From the NCBI GenBank assembly GCA_036924285.1, contig JAYKYS010000011.1, positions 2,480,001 through 2,544,000 on the forward strand: a stretch of 64,000 bases of DNA, written 5' to 3'. Numbering within the stretch: the stretch's first letter is position 1; every line of letters begins with the position of its first letter. The position numbers and the translations under genes were made by a program. Of the stretch, positions 45,423 to 57,342 are shown one piece after another. This DNA is from Asterella californica. Taxonomy: Eukaryota > Streptophyta > Marchantiopsida > Marchantiales > Aytoniaceae. The notes beneath the pieces are model-generated. The model saw only the letters and a list, made by a program, of their open reading frames with translations. It was not told the DNA's origin and ran no database searches.

Positions 45423-46846
45423 CGCTCCCAGTTAGCTGTTGGAAATCCCTAAAGCCTTGAGAATCAGTGGGCCTCCTTCAAACTCAAGCAGAAACTGCAA
45501 ACTTGCAACTCCGATATCCTTCGCCACTGCTTCCCTACTTTCTCCAGCATCTAACTTCCCACTCCACACGCCCAACGTTTTCTCATCCTTCGTTCTTAAT
45601 TTTCCCTCCCAGAGTCCCACAACTGCGACGCCGATCGCCCGCTTATCTAACAAGAGATCGAGCCATACAGTCCCTTCCTTTCGTCCGCGGCATTCGAATG
45701 TGGGGGTTGCGGTCGAATGGGACGGTGATCGACCTAATCAAGAAACGAGAGCAGAACTCCTGCAAGTGCCATCGTCCTTCCCTTCACTTTGACTAAACAT
45801 CTTCTTTCCTCCCTCACGTCCCGTCCCCTTCCTTCATTCACTCCTCTGGTCGGGTCTGGCCATCCCGTCCGCTAACAGGCTTTCTGTTGTAAGTAAAGCA
45901 CTTTCCGTTCGCTCGTCGTGCGTTCCCCCCGATGGATCCCCCACATCTGTGACTACCGGTAGTCTAGGTCTAAACGATAGTTGGCGCATATTTTGGGCTT
46001 GATTTGATCAGCCTCAAAAATTTATGCATGTTTCTTAGGACAAGCGGAAAGTGAGGGTAAAACTTTATCTTTACTATCGGGTATAATTTATTCCGGAGGA
46101 GGACAGGTTGATATAGTGATATGAAAATTGATTTAAAACAAACTATGTAATAACAGAAAAATAAAAAGAAAAGAATTCAAGAAAACATGATATAATCTAA
46201 TTTTATAATCTGAACTATTCAAAAAGAAAATCAATTTTATCTTACATTGTCTAAACATAAAAACATCAACTCGATGCAGAATAAAAAAGTACAACCATAA
46301 AATTAAGGACAAAAGTTGCCCCTCTCCCGAATAAATTCTCTCTTTTTTCTTACAAAAGTCATTTATCTTTGCTTTGATCTTTATTTTCTACAAATAAATT
46401 TCAAATTTAATCAAGCAATTGAAGGAAATAACGACGATGACAACGAAACGCGAATGTGATTTTTCATTAATCCTTGCCAGTAATAACTAATACTAGAGTG
46501 TTTAATATTTGATGAACTACAGCCATTTAATTATAATGCATGCTTCATTTCTAAGACGTTTTGTAACACAGTTTAGGATTGATAACACCTTCTCATCTAT
46601 CTTATAATCTGGGAACTGCTTGGGAAGGAAGAAACTCCGTACTACCAATTAGTTATCAGTGATTACAAGAGACATGTGGAACTCATATGTATCAAGCAAA
46701 CAATTCATACTTACAATGACCTAAAAGAGAGACATGTGTAACTTGGAAAAGAAATATTTTCGACAAATGATGAATATTAGGATTGTATTTTACTGATATT
46801 TATATTTGAATATTCTTATCGCAAACTATAATAAAGAGAAATTTGC
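45423..46846. other. DDA1 5' flank, then AT-rich intergenic
   Basis: 45.42-45.85 kb is GC-richer and C/T-rich on the plus strand, as expected for the 5' UTR and promoter side of DDA1. The open frames across it on both strands (45439-45796, 45432-45653) are judged chance. From 46.0 kb on it is AT-rich without features. Confidence 0.45.
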
Positions 46847-49078
46847 TCAATAACACCCTTAGTATGATTGTTGTGCGTGATCTTACCTCTCCTAATGATG
46901 TGTATCTTGATCACACCTTTAACTACGCAACTAATTACCAAGTCCAGTCAACCGACATATCAGCTTTAAGTTACCGTTCTTTCTGATATGTTTGTTCCCA
47001 CACAAACGAAGAACAAGAAGTGCAGAAGCATCTTCACATCCTCGAGATACGAAAGACAAAGATACACAAAAGTCTCATTGAGCTTGTGGAGTTCGAAAGA
47101 TGATAACATACATATGTTCTCTCTTCGAGACGTATCTCTACTATGCTGTGGAGAAGTTAGATTAGTTCTTTTTATTCTTGGAGTGACATTTGGATAGTAG
47201 ACTGGAGTCTGTATGAGAATGGCTGTCCCACACGCTTTCTGATTCGGTTCATTTTATCAACTTTGACATTCAAGCTAGAATGACAAGTTCATGCTTCACC
47301 AAGGATAAGGAGACTGAGGCTATTAACAACTTAAAAAAGGAGTCCCTAGGGCCAAAGGAAGACACATAAGAAGCATCAATCTATGATGAACAAGATGGGA
47401 ACCTCGATCCAAAGCCGAACCAGTCGTCTTCCTCATTCCTAAGAAAAATAACAATAGTTTATGAAAAATAAAATAAAAACTTCATATTTCTATTTTAAGA
47501 CCTAAAATAATAATTGCTCAAGATGTTAAAGGAACCTCTTGTACTAAAATCATTGATTATACTCAATACATAGCAGTTTTAGATAAATAAATTTTGTTAG
47601 AAATTGAATTAAATAATGAAATACATAATAGATATCATATTCAAAATTTACAAAAATATCAGGAAGGTTGGGCAGAAATCCATCTTCAAATGCAAACTAG
47701 ATTGCTTGACGTTTTTTTTGCAATCGATTTGACCGTCTCTTGAGTTCTTCTTGTAACCATGCCTCACTTGAATTTAACCACAGTCTTAAATAGACAAGAT
47801 ACTATTCTGCAGTTGGCCCAATTGATCTATCGACACTTTTGTTCTAAAATTCATTTGTCATTTTTCTCAAGAAAATCTGCGAAAGAAAAATGAATGAAGT
47901 TGATTCACGCTCTGTACAAGACAATCAGGTCCATTTGGCAGCACACAAAACAAAAGTGCACACTGTTCGCTTGCAAAGCTTTCGACTGAGAATAGAGTGC
48001 GATTGCTCTATACTCCCATCATTGTTTGGAGAAATCTCTTAACCTAGAATCCAGTCTAAATAAAAATAAAAATAAAAATAAAAATTGATGTTTCATTTAA
48101 TCGATTCTTACGAATACTTTACTATGTAACTATCATGTTCTTTCATTGTGAAGTCTTCAGAAAAGAGTTGTAATTTTTCGTCTCTGACTAATCTGGTACA
48201 AGATAATGAAACCTATAAACTTTCAACTTGATAAGTCCGTAAGGCGAGTATGGACTACAATAACAAAGGTTGCATATGTTAATATGAGAAACACCTATTA
48301 CATACTATGCATATGCCTGTCAAGTCTATTTGTTTTCAGGGGGGAATTTTGATCTATTTGTTTGCTTAAGGAATCCAAAGATCATTGTAACATTTGCTAA
48401 TGCAATCTGTTTAGCTCTAAAATATGTAGTTCAACGATCGTTCAACCGCAACTTATCACACGCTGAACTTCATAACACAAGGTGAGAGTTAAGATCCGAT
48501 CTGAGTAGAAGCTATTTAATTTGTGATGATCAGAGAATCCAAATGAATGCTCTAGCAAGCTTTCAACAACTTTCAATAGTTAAACTGCAGTTGTGATCAT
48601 GAGGAGCATATCAACGTGAAGACACTCTTGATAGGTTAGGAACACAAACTTTTAACTCCTTTATAAATAAGCAAAGAAACAAGGCAAGATAAGCTAAAAC
48701 GATAACTAAATGCTTCACGTGCACTTTATCATCAATAATGCAAGCTCAACAAGAGCCAAAGACATAAACACAAACTAAATGATAATTGAAAACAGTCACA
48801 TCTTTATTCAAACTCTAATGAAAATCAAAACAAATTCATTAAAAAGTGTTAAAACCGGCCTCGTCGAGTCTCGCATCACACATAGTTGCATGGGAAAAAT
48901 CAGCAGGTATTCATAACATACAATTGACATATCCGCTGACGAGACTGAGTAACTGGTTGCAAAGTCTAGAGGCAGTTAAGGGTGTGATCAACATACACAT
49001 TATTAAGAGAGATGTGATCAACATACACATCATTAAGAGGGATGTGATCAAGTAAGATGATCATATTAGGAGTGTGAT
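46847..49078. repeat. Inverted-repeat-bounded element (~2.2 kb)
   Basis: The ends 46847-47000 and 48890-49078 are diverged inverted copies. Shared blocks are CTAATGATGTGTAT.TTGATCACACC.TTAACT followed by GCAAC.A.TTAC and GTCA.C..ATATGTCA on the right end read in reverse. The right end has an extra internal duplication of the CATACACAT.ATTAAGAG unit. The interior has no long ORF and includes an (AAAAAT)n run at 48058-48085. It is probably a non-autonomous DNA transposon or a fold-back pair; the target duplication was not resolved. Confidence 0.55.
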
Positions 49079-49151
49079 CAAGCCAATTCTGAAAATGTTA
49101 TAACATACATATAATGTACGTGATTGTAGATATGACATAATTATTAGCTTC

Positions 49152-49830
49152 CTAAATATTCACTGCCAACACCGCAACTCTCAAATTATACTTCTTTTCC
49201 AACCAATTACCTCGTTTGGAGTGTATGATCTCTATTGTTTTTTCTAAGTTCAGTTGTCGATAGACGACATCTTTATACAAACCTCGGTTGTCTTCCAAGG
49301 CATAGTGCAAATGCACCACTGTCTCTTGAAGACACTTCATCAAAGAACTTAAACAATGCACATCTTTCAACAATAAAGAAGTAATAATTTCCTCGAGTTG
49401 TTCTTTCTTCTTCTCCCCTCCTTTGAGCTCTTCTTCCACCACTAGAGTTGATATTTTGACCTTTTATGATCTTTGCTTTATTTCATCTGGAATCTCCACT
49501 ACTTCGATCGTCTTCCTTACCTTCTATTTTTTTCGAAGTCAACGGTGAGATCTTCAACATCTCTTCTCAATTTCTTTACTTGTCACTTTGTCCACAAGAA
49601 GGTTCATTAACTCCTGATTGTCCTCAAGATTGATCACCTCTTTTGCTAGAACTTCTTCTTCTACTTTCTTGTCTTTGTCTCGGTGGTCTCAACTTCCTCA
49701 TTCACTTCTTTGATGTCAACCTTCCGAGGAGTCGACTCAATCTTGAGCTTCGGTTTCTCTTCGCTTGAAGATTCCAAGTTCTTCTGATCCTCTTTCGCTG
49801 AGGAACTCCATCTTCATGTATAACACATAT
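49152..49830 (-). pseudogene. Relic of a Lys/Glu-rich coiled-coil retroelement ORF
   Basis: The best frame, 49442-49152, reads EELKGGEKKKEQLEEIITSL, then SLMKCLQETVVHLHYALED and NRGLYKDVVYRQLNLEKTIE, a likely coiled coil. Upstream to 49830 the three frames contain scattered matching pieces (SSEEKPKLKIESTPRKVDIK, NEEVETTETKTRK) separated by stops and shifts. I associate this type with repetitive ORFs of bryophyte and charophyte retroelements; the exact role is unknown. Confidence 0.4.
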
Positions 49831-51714
49831 ACAAATGTGTCGATGTACATCATATTGTTCTCCTCCTATAGCTTTTGAAAATGCTTATGAAAAGTCTTTC
49901 TCAATGTGCTCGTCTTTCTCAGAAGTGTTCTTCTATGAAGAATACATGTCAGTTCAAATACAATACACCATTAATGATCAATATACTGTCCTTCTCGATA
50001 GAAGAATGTTTTATGATCGCTCTTAGGTTATGCATTTCTTTGAATCCAGAAAACCACCTCCATAGTAACCATTCCTCCCTTGGGTAAGTTTGTGGACGAA
50101 CCACAAAAAGTCATTCTTTGTTGAAGCGAGTGCTTGCATCAAAGAACTGAGAAAAAATATGTCGTCTTTCTTCCCACACTCTTCCATTTCGAGAATATAG
50201 TTCTAATGTAACTCGGTCCAGTTCATTTGTTGCGCATACGTCTCGTCTGAATGATGGGTTCGACAGATCTGAATCTCATGTACCTACCTCATTGGAAGCA
50301 TCGACCGTCATGAAGAAGTAAGAAGGACAATCTCGTGTCCTTCTTACTTTTTCATGACGATCGAGATCTCACTCCTATATAGTTCACATCAAAAGTCCAA
50401 AGTCATGATGTCTTCTTCATCTCACTCATGCGAAGTACAAAGAATCCGCAAACTAAGAAGAATTACCTTCAGAGCAAAAAACTAGTTCATTTCCGTAATT
50501 AAAGAATTTTTTCTTGCTAAAGTTCTTTGTCTACTACGACTAAGAATACACGAAGTATTTGGCTGCAGAGGGATACGACAAGACCTTGGATCAACTCGAT
50601 GGAATCTTAGTACCCTCACTACTCAATATATCAGGCTTTGTCTCGATTTCTATAGTGTAACACCCATGCACCACATAACACAACTAGACGTTCAATCATA
50701 CTCCAAGTACATTCTATACATGATAAACATATACTTTAGTTCACAAATGTACCTTCAGGAAATTCCACATTGAAACCTCAAGTCGCTTGTTCAAGACCAA
50801 CCAAGAGATATAGATGAGATCATTCTTCTTTTTCAAAACCTGCCACGTCGTAATCTTAACTTCGGCAACCTATTGCTCCCAACTCGAACTTCCAATTGGG
50901 CTCAAACTTCACGTGAAATTTCCTCTGATCCTTCAATACTACTTTTTGAAATTTCAGCTTCAGATTCCGAACTAATGGCTTGAAATAGATCCAACCTTTT
51001 ATCTGTACTAACTTATGAGCTTTACAGATCCTGATGGCTAAAATCCATGACCCAACACCTTCTCTTAACCAAATGAGCTAAAATTACACAAGTAGTAAGC
51101 TGATAGAGCACACTCCAATTTTTGCAACTTTCACTCAAAGATTCGATCCCATGCTCATGAAACAAGTCAATCTTTGAATCCAAGCAAAACAGTTTTATTT
51201 TTATTTCTCAACTGTTACAGCCAATTTCATCGACAATTTTGAGGTCAAACCCAACCCAAATGTAGGACTATTTTACATTAGTGTAACCAACACATCGTCA
51301 ACTATGCAACCTCCTTGACAATATCAAAAGTTCATCTCTCAAACTGTCTCAGACTCAAGATATCGATTCGATCCTCTACTTTAAATGATCATAACACTTC
51401 GCTCAGAGCTCTAAATCGATCAATCTCCCACTCTAGATTGTAGCCCCACACAAGAGCTTTCCAAGGAGACTTCACACTCCACAAATGATCCTCTGAAATG
51501 TCTCTAAACCTTAAAATTATCTGTAGAACTTGGATGAACTGATTGGTCAAATTAGATCAATGAGAAAGAAGATTGGAGATCACTTTATCTCCTACTTGGC
51601 ACTATAGATCGAGTTGTAACCCTAAAACATTCTCACACCTTCAAAGCTGAACCAAAATACTTTAGACCTCAAACTTAACACAAGATGATCATCCTTGACG
51701 GACGTTAGAGATGT
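49831..51714. other. Decayed repeat DNA without gene
   Basis: Parts of 50.06-50.22 kb weakly repeat the coiled-coil relic sequence of 49.27-49.40 kb. Apart from the hairpin at 50301-50364, nothing specific is seen. Confidence 0.4.
50301..50364. repeat. Long near-perfect hairpin
   Basis: The arms 50306-50329 and 50336-50359 are 24 nt with one mismatch, loop ATCTCG. The pairing extends about four more bases with one further mismatch. Confidence 0.85.
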
Positions 51715-52004
51715 CACATCAGTTTGACACCCCGGTTAGGTTGATCGAGTGCGGAGTGACGAATCTCGGTAGGGCCGTTAGTGCCGTTAGGGCGAGTTGA
51801 TGAGATAGCTCACTAGGGATATACTTCGCAGGTAGGGCTTGGAGGTCTTAGTTCTTCAAGTTGAGTCTTCAAGCTCCTCGCTATGGTGGATAGTCTTGGT
51901 GAGTGCAATCTAGATTCTCTGCAAGCACAGAGTGGATTTGGCTCAACTTTAGTGATTGTTTAGTGCTCGTTTGCATGGTGGAGTGAGTTCATACCGTTTA
52001 TCAC
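51715..52004 (+). repeat. V left terminal repeat (LTR remnant)
   Basis: CAGTTTGACACCCCGGTTAGG through GGCTCAACTTTAGTG and CCGTTTATCA, matching 60598-60876 at roughly 80% by eye. The upstream part of the LTR seen on the right is missing here, so this copy is truncated. Confidence 0.65.
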
Positions 52005-52962
52005 TCGAAGAACTCAAATTGCGAAGTCTGATCAAGAGATTTCAAGTCGTGGATTTCTGCCGGTGGTATCTCCGGAATTTACAGATCGTTGGTATCTTCG
52101 ATTTGCAGGTGCACGTGTACGCGGAGTGGTTCTTTTTGGTGTTGTGGTTGATCGCTGTGTGGATTAGTACTATTTAGGACATGTTCTTGATCAGATTTGG
52201 TGGTGAGGTATGGAAGCGCTGTTGGAATTTCTCGTGATAGGTTTTGATGTCAATTTGTGAACGACAGAAGTGCATCGACGGACGTCGAGTTGGCATGGGT
52301 CAGCAATTTCTGGTGCTAAAGAGTGCAGTAGGTGCAGAGACGCATATGGAGACAGTTGGTGACAGTTGTCTTGGATGAGCTAGTAGAGCTACCACGGAGA
52401 TACTTTTGGAGCTACTAGAGGTGTAGACATCTAGTTAGTGACCTTAGGTACATGTTATGACAATTTGTGGTAGTATATTGTGCATATGTGGTCACCAAAG
52501 AGGAGTCGTCAGTCTAGGCGGGATTGGGTTTCTTGTTATGTGAATGTTTGAGTGTGGAGGGTTATCGTTTGGACTTCTTGTGGTTGGAACTCCTCCATAT
52601 TCTGCTTCTTGTTTGTGCGTCACGTTTGCTTGTTGGCACTTGATTTCTAGAGTGAGTTCACTTTAATGTGCTGTCGATAGTGAGGTTGGAGTTGCGGACC
52701 AGTCAGACTATCTTTGTTTCACTCATGGTGCAGTTGGATTGACGACCAACATATCAGATTGTCTGTGGTGATGACAGGTACATGTTATCCTTACTTTGAT
52801 CATCCTAGTAGGGGATAGGTGAGCAGTAGGAGTGGAGTTAGGTAAGTTGTGGTTACGGTGGTGACCAAGATTTCGATAACTTGGTACGCTGGTTTGGCAC
52901 CATGTGTGGTGTTATTGGACAACAGAAGTGATATTTTGTGTTTGGTGGCACTTTCAAGGAAG
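52005..52962 (+). other. V internal region, gag expected but not recognised
   Basis: No open frame of useful length and no gag or zinc-knuckle motif. It is probably a deleted or decayed gag region. Confidence 0.4.
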
Positions 52963-53544
52963 GTGTATCGACCTCAGAAAGTCTTGTTAGACTCTGGAGC
53001 CTAGTCGTTGATGTTGAGGAAGACGACGTGCATTGGTTTGGATTTGAAAAAGTCCGAGGTGAAGAGATGTCCATTCTAGCTACAGATATCTCTAGAGGGA
53101 TCAAGAGACACAGCTCTACACATGACACGTGAGATGCTGACGATGAGAGTTCGACCAGATCATCCCACAGATGGCTCTATGGTGAAGATCAAGGTCATCG
53201 TTACAGCCGCAGAGTCTTATGACATATTAGTTGGAGGTGCCGTGTTCTATCCTATGAGATTCGTGATCAACTATTGGACGAAGATAACATCTTACAGACC
53301 AGGTTGGCAGTCCGATGAAGAACGAGTGAGCCGCTTATCAGTGCGATTCAGTGCTAGAGTTGGGACAACAAAGCCTACACCAGGGACGATGACATTCGTT
53401 GTAGAGTTCAGTTTGGTAATCACTTGGTCAGACGAGTTGTTAGAAGGCAATGTCCATGCGGAGGATACTCCCGTCTTTGAGGAGGTGGGAGACATGCCTA
53501 GCATGACTACGATAGTACCATCTGCCTTGGATGTTCCACTCTAG
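52963..53544 (+). pseudogene. V aspartic protease region
   Basis: The frame reads KVLLDSGA, TAG, SLMLRKTTCIGLDLKKSE, a second TAG, then 140 open codons with MTREMLTMRVRPDH, AAESYDILVGGAVFYPM and YRPGWQSDEE. The D-S-G triad of a retroviral-type protease is kept at 52990-52998. Both TAG codons sit where glutamine (CAG) is likely. The SYDILVGGAV..YP block is typical of this element lineage in my memory. Confidence 0.65.
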
Positions 53545-53700
53545 AGTTCGAGTTCAGAGTTGCAGCAGTATGCTGATCGGTTGGTGTAGTAGGCTTGAAG
53601 TCTTTGTACCGTCAATAGAAGAATAGAGGGTTGTTCTTGCTACTGGCCTGGTGACCTTATCATCGTTGGATACGACTCTCATTGTATGGCAGTATCTAGA

Positions 53701-53847
53701 GGAGGGTGTGTGTGTGTGCTGGAGCTTTTCGAAGAGATCAGCACAAGTTTGGCTATGGTATTGCAGGTAGACATACGAGTACATCGATACTTGTATGTGG
53801 AGAGAGATGAGATTGCGAGACACATCTGATTGCTTTATGTGGCACGC
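53701..53847 (+). pseudogene. C5-DNA methyltransferase, N-terminal fragment (motif I)
   Basis: The frame reads CVCVLELFEEISTSLAMVL, then RVHRYLYVERDEIARHI. It fits the S-adenosylmethionine-binding start of a DNMT-like protein (LELFGG.STG.A, then a .YVE.D step). The glycine loop is mutated (GG to EE, and STG to STS). It is cut off at 53848 by an LTR; the Pro-Cys catalytic loop is not found in the window. Confidence 0.6.
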
Positions 53848-54369
53848 TGTCGCGCTACTTAGCGACTACATGTTATATTTCTACTCCGACACTTGAGTTT
53901 AGTAATTCTAGAAGTTAGCTCATATTACTTCTAGTCTTTATGTATGTGTTTGACACCTTTACATACGGCGTTAACACTATTTTGAGTCCTAGTAGGCTGA
54001 TAGTATGCTAGTTATCTTGTTCAAGCATTTGTGCGCTTGTGCAAGTGACTTCTTACTTGTCTGTGATGTTCAATGTACATAACTTAGGTTTACCATGTTG
54101 ATAGGCTCATGGGTTGTACTTACGTGTTGCCCATGCACGCTTTTTAGCTGGTTTAAGTTTATTTTCAGGGCCGCGTGTCGTTTTAGGTAGTTTAAGATTT
54201 ACGCTGGCACTTTAAGGAACTTGACGTGGTAGCCTATGAGTGGAATTAAGTTACCATATGGTTTAAGGCACAAAAGGACAACCAAGTGGAGCTATGAACT
54301 CCTATTGTTTCATTTTTGTCTTTTGTAAAACTCTAAATTTAGAAATAGAGGTCTAAAGGAGAGTTCTAG
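53848..54369 (+). repeat. LTR fragment L1 (arm of a large inverted repeat)
   Basis: Starts TGTCGCGCTACTTAGCGACT and is the inverted copy of 55312-55863. It lies exactly at the break in the methyltransferase. LTR-like sequence probably continues to about 54720. Confidence 0.75.
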
Positions 54370-55311
54370 CATTTGGTGGGGGGACTGCAAAATCGGAGGG
54401 CACAGGAAGATAGAGCTCGTCGTGCCAAGCACTGTCAGTGAAATTCTTGATCGATTTGGAGCAATAAAGAAGGAGTTATGCCCAATTGAAGTTCGGATTG
54501 AATTGAAACTGCGTCACTTTTGTTGGATTTGGGGTTTTCAGTGTCCTTTGCAGCAGAATTGAGGAAGTCACTTCAAACTTTCGTGGTTGCGTTCACTGTC
54601 AGGAGGGCTACGACTCTCCAAAAAGTTTCAAGTCATTTGAGTGAGTGAGTAATTCAAGGCGGCCGCTGAAGCAGATGGGGTCTGAAAAGCTCTCAGCAAC
54701 TAGTTGAGCAGCAAGTTGCTGCTCTTATCTAGAGCAGCAACTTCAGAGAATGAGATCTAGAGAACGGTGTACAATCAGGAGTCTCAACTTCACAAGGGTG
54801 TTCAACATCCTGCAGACTCCAAATCTTGTAAGAATCTTCGAAAGTGATGGAGCCAATTTTCTGTTGTAGGTCGAAATAGCTGTCTGAGTATAAAAAATTA
54901 CCGTAATATCTTTGCCCAGAACTTTTTTGTCCATATCTCGGTGCTTGAATTTGATCTCAAGCTGAAACTTCGTGTGTGTGCTCAGTAGGGCCTCTCTTAC
55001 ATGTAGGAGAATTTAGAAGTCAGAACCATCATAGTTTTCCTCTACTTGAGTGTTAAAGTTCACCGCTTGATCCTATTACTACTAGCTAGACCTGAATTTC
55101 ACTTTCTGAACATATTAGAGGATCCTAAACACCTGTTTGAGTGCTTATAGCGCTCTGTTGTAACATGAAAGGCCTACCTCTTGAGTAAACAACCACAGCC
55201 AGAAGCCCAGCGCTTTCCTAGGTAGACGGATCACACTCCCACATATTCTCTTTTGGTGAACTCGACGTTGGTCATGATATCTGATCCTGTAACACTCTCA
55301 AGAAAACTCCC
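54370..55311. other. Spacer of the inverted LTR pair with central hairpin
   Basis: A 12-bp-arm palindrome AGTTGCTGCTCT/AGAGCAGCAACT lies near 54711-54741. No coding motif; it is probably the distal LTR parts of L1 and L2, diverged or non-matching. Confidence 0.5.
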
Positions 55312-55863
55312 CTCGAACTCCCCTTAAGACCTCTACTTCTAAGTTTAGAGCTTCACAAAAGACAAAAATGAACCAATGAGAATCCGTAGCTCCACTTCCT
55401 GTCTTTTTGTGTCCTAATCCACGTGGTAACTTAATTTCATACATAGGTTACCACGTCAAGCCTCTAAAGTGCCAGCGTAAATCCTAAACTTCATGCGCAG
55501 ACATGTAAAATAACACGTAACCTTGAAAGATAACTTAAACAAGCTAAAAAGTATGCATGGGCGACATGTAAGTACAACCCATGAACTTAAACTCTATTCA
55601 CATGGTAGACCTAAAGTTATGTACTTTGACAACATAGATAAGCATGAAATCACTTGCACAAGCGCACGAGTGCTTGAACAAGATAGATAACATACTATCA
55701 ACCTACTAGGACTCAAAATATATAACACAATAGTGTTAACACCGTATGCAAAGGTGTCAAATATATACATAAAGGACTAGAAGTAATATGAGCTAACTTC
55801 TAGAACTACTAAACTCAAGTGTCGGAGTAGAAATGTAACATGTAGCCGCCAAGTAGCACGACA
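55312..55863 (-). repeat. LTR fragment L2 (inverted partner of L1)
   Basis: Reverse complement of 53848-54369 with scattered differences, ending AGTAGCACGACA. It directly abuts the truncated W-family LTR that follows. Confidence 0.75.
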
Positions 55864-55866
55864 GTG

Positions 55867-56499
55867 GTGTGTACAACTTTAAGTCGTAGGGAAGAGTTTT
55901 TGAAAGTTTGGTCACCTACGATTGAAAATTGACAATATCTCAGCTGTCGAGAGTCAGATGTAAAGGTTTCTTGGACCAACGAAGTCAAGGAAGAAGACTC
56001 TATCGACATCTGAAGACCGTTTGACGAAAGGAGAAAGTCCTCAGATAGATCTTTTTCGGTTCTTTCGCTATGGTTTTAGTCCTTTTGAGTTTGTTAGAGA
56101 TCTAGTTAGTTATGTACAGCTTGTGGTAGCTAGCTTTAGCTGAGGGTTTGTACATAGACGTTGTTTGGACTTGAGTTTGAATCGTGTGACATTGGTGTAC
56201 CTCTTTTGTTAACAAAGGGATGTTTTTCTTGCTTTGAGCTACGTTTCGATAGTTTTGGTCTGGGTTGAGATTCAATGGTTCATTTTAGAGGGGCTGGTAC
56301 AGATTACAGATCGTTCAGGTTTGTTTCTATGTTTTGCATTCTTGAGAAGAAGAATCAAGAGTGTATATAAAGTAGGAGTTGGTATACCTTGCATTCTCGT
56401 GTTGTTTCTCTCTGTCTTATCTCTGTTCGACACACTACATCTCCACAGTAGGAAACTCGCATTTTCCTGGACAACCTTCACGTAAAATTTGACACGATA
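55867..56499 (+). repeat. Truncated W-family LTR inserted in the V methyltransferase
   Basis: Reverse complement of roughly 770-1420, with the 3' edge GACACGATA at 56499. A TATA box, TATATAA (56364-56370), is followed by the downstream LTR region, confirming the promoter direction inferred for W. The left part is missing at L2. Confidence 0.8.
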
Positions 56500-57129
56500 A
56501 CGTTCCTTTGTTGGGTGATGCTTGTAGACAGATGATGACGAATGTGCATCAGGTACGGTCTTGGGTTGGACCAACAGTGCTGTTGGATGCAACGAGAGTG
56601 GGATCTCGTGCACATCGTCGACAGTTGTGGTGGACAAACTTGTTACCGAGGGAGGTGCTCAAGCACGCACATGATGCAGTGAGACGACCAGCACACCTCA
56701 CGGTTGATGACATCTTGGATGCAAGATAACGATCTCAAGTAGTGAGAGTCATCGGTAGGTCATCCATGGCAGTGGTGGACATAGTGGGACGATGTAAGAT
56801 AACATTGTCCGCTTTGGTGAGCTTTCCAGCATCACATGCTTACAGAGATGGAGGACCTGAGCTTGTGTGAGATGCTCAATTACAATAGTTGAAGGAGTCC
56901 AATGTCGATGAGAGAGCGAGCGATGAGTTTCCTTACGAGTATGACGTCAATAGCTCCGATGTTAGAGGCTTTAGGTCGTCAGGTATTGGATCAAGCAATG
57001 AACTTGAATTGCTTGACATGGATTGTTAGCCTTAGATTGACTGGTCAGCGTCGGATGCGATCAACGGGTGTTACTGCTCAGACACTTCTTAGTTCCTTGC
57101 CTACTAGATTGGTGGAGGCAAAAGACTAA
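56500..57129 (+). pseudogene. C5-DNA methyltransferase, C-terminal part
   Basis: Resumes at NVPLLGDAC, part of the ENV-type motif. It continues VHQVRSWVGPTVLLDATRVG, then SRAHRRQLWWTNLLPREVL (motif VIII-like, as AHRARYFWGN of DNMT3) and LTVDDILDA. A stop follows at 56729, then VSFPASHAYRDGGPELV, TGA for an expected Trp, a one-base shift near 56900, and RERAMSF, then GRQVLDQAMNLNCLTWIVSL. This last part corresponds to motifs IX-X (ERAMGFP and LGQAMDLN types). It is inactive. Confidence 0.65.
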
Positions 57130-57342
57130 GGACGAGGCGTGTGGAGTTCGTCATCCTTGGACATCATGGGATGTAGTAGGAGAGAGTGTGGACTTGCAGC
57201 TAGGATTGCAGGAGTTTTTCGCACAGTGGAGGTGGAGGTTGTTGATAGTGAGCAAAAGAAAACTGCTCGAGTGGCTGCAAGATAGCAGTCAACGACCTCG
57301 TCTTCTATCTCTAGCGTCGTGATAGAGGATACTTGAGAGTTG

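Noticed and set aside
45439..45796. 117-aa plus-strand ORF beside DDA1
   Set aside because: Ser/Pro-rich frame antisense to the DDA1 5' region, with another overlapping frame of similar length; typical of C/T-rich UTR sequence.
47240..47700. Possible integrated pararetrovirus or pol fragment
   Set aside because: No reading frame carries a recognisable RT, protease or coat motif.
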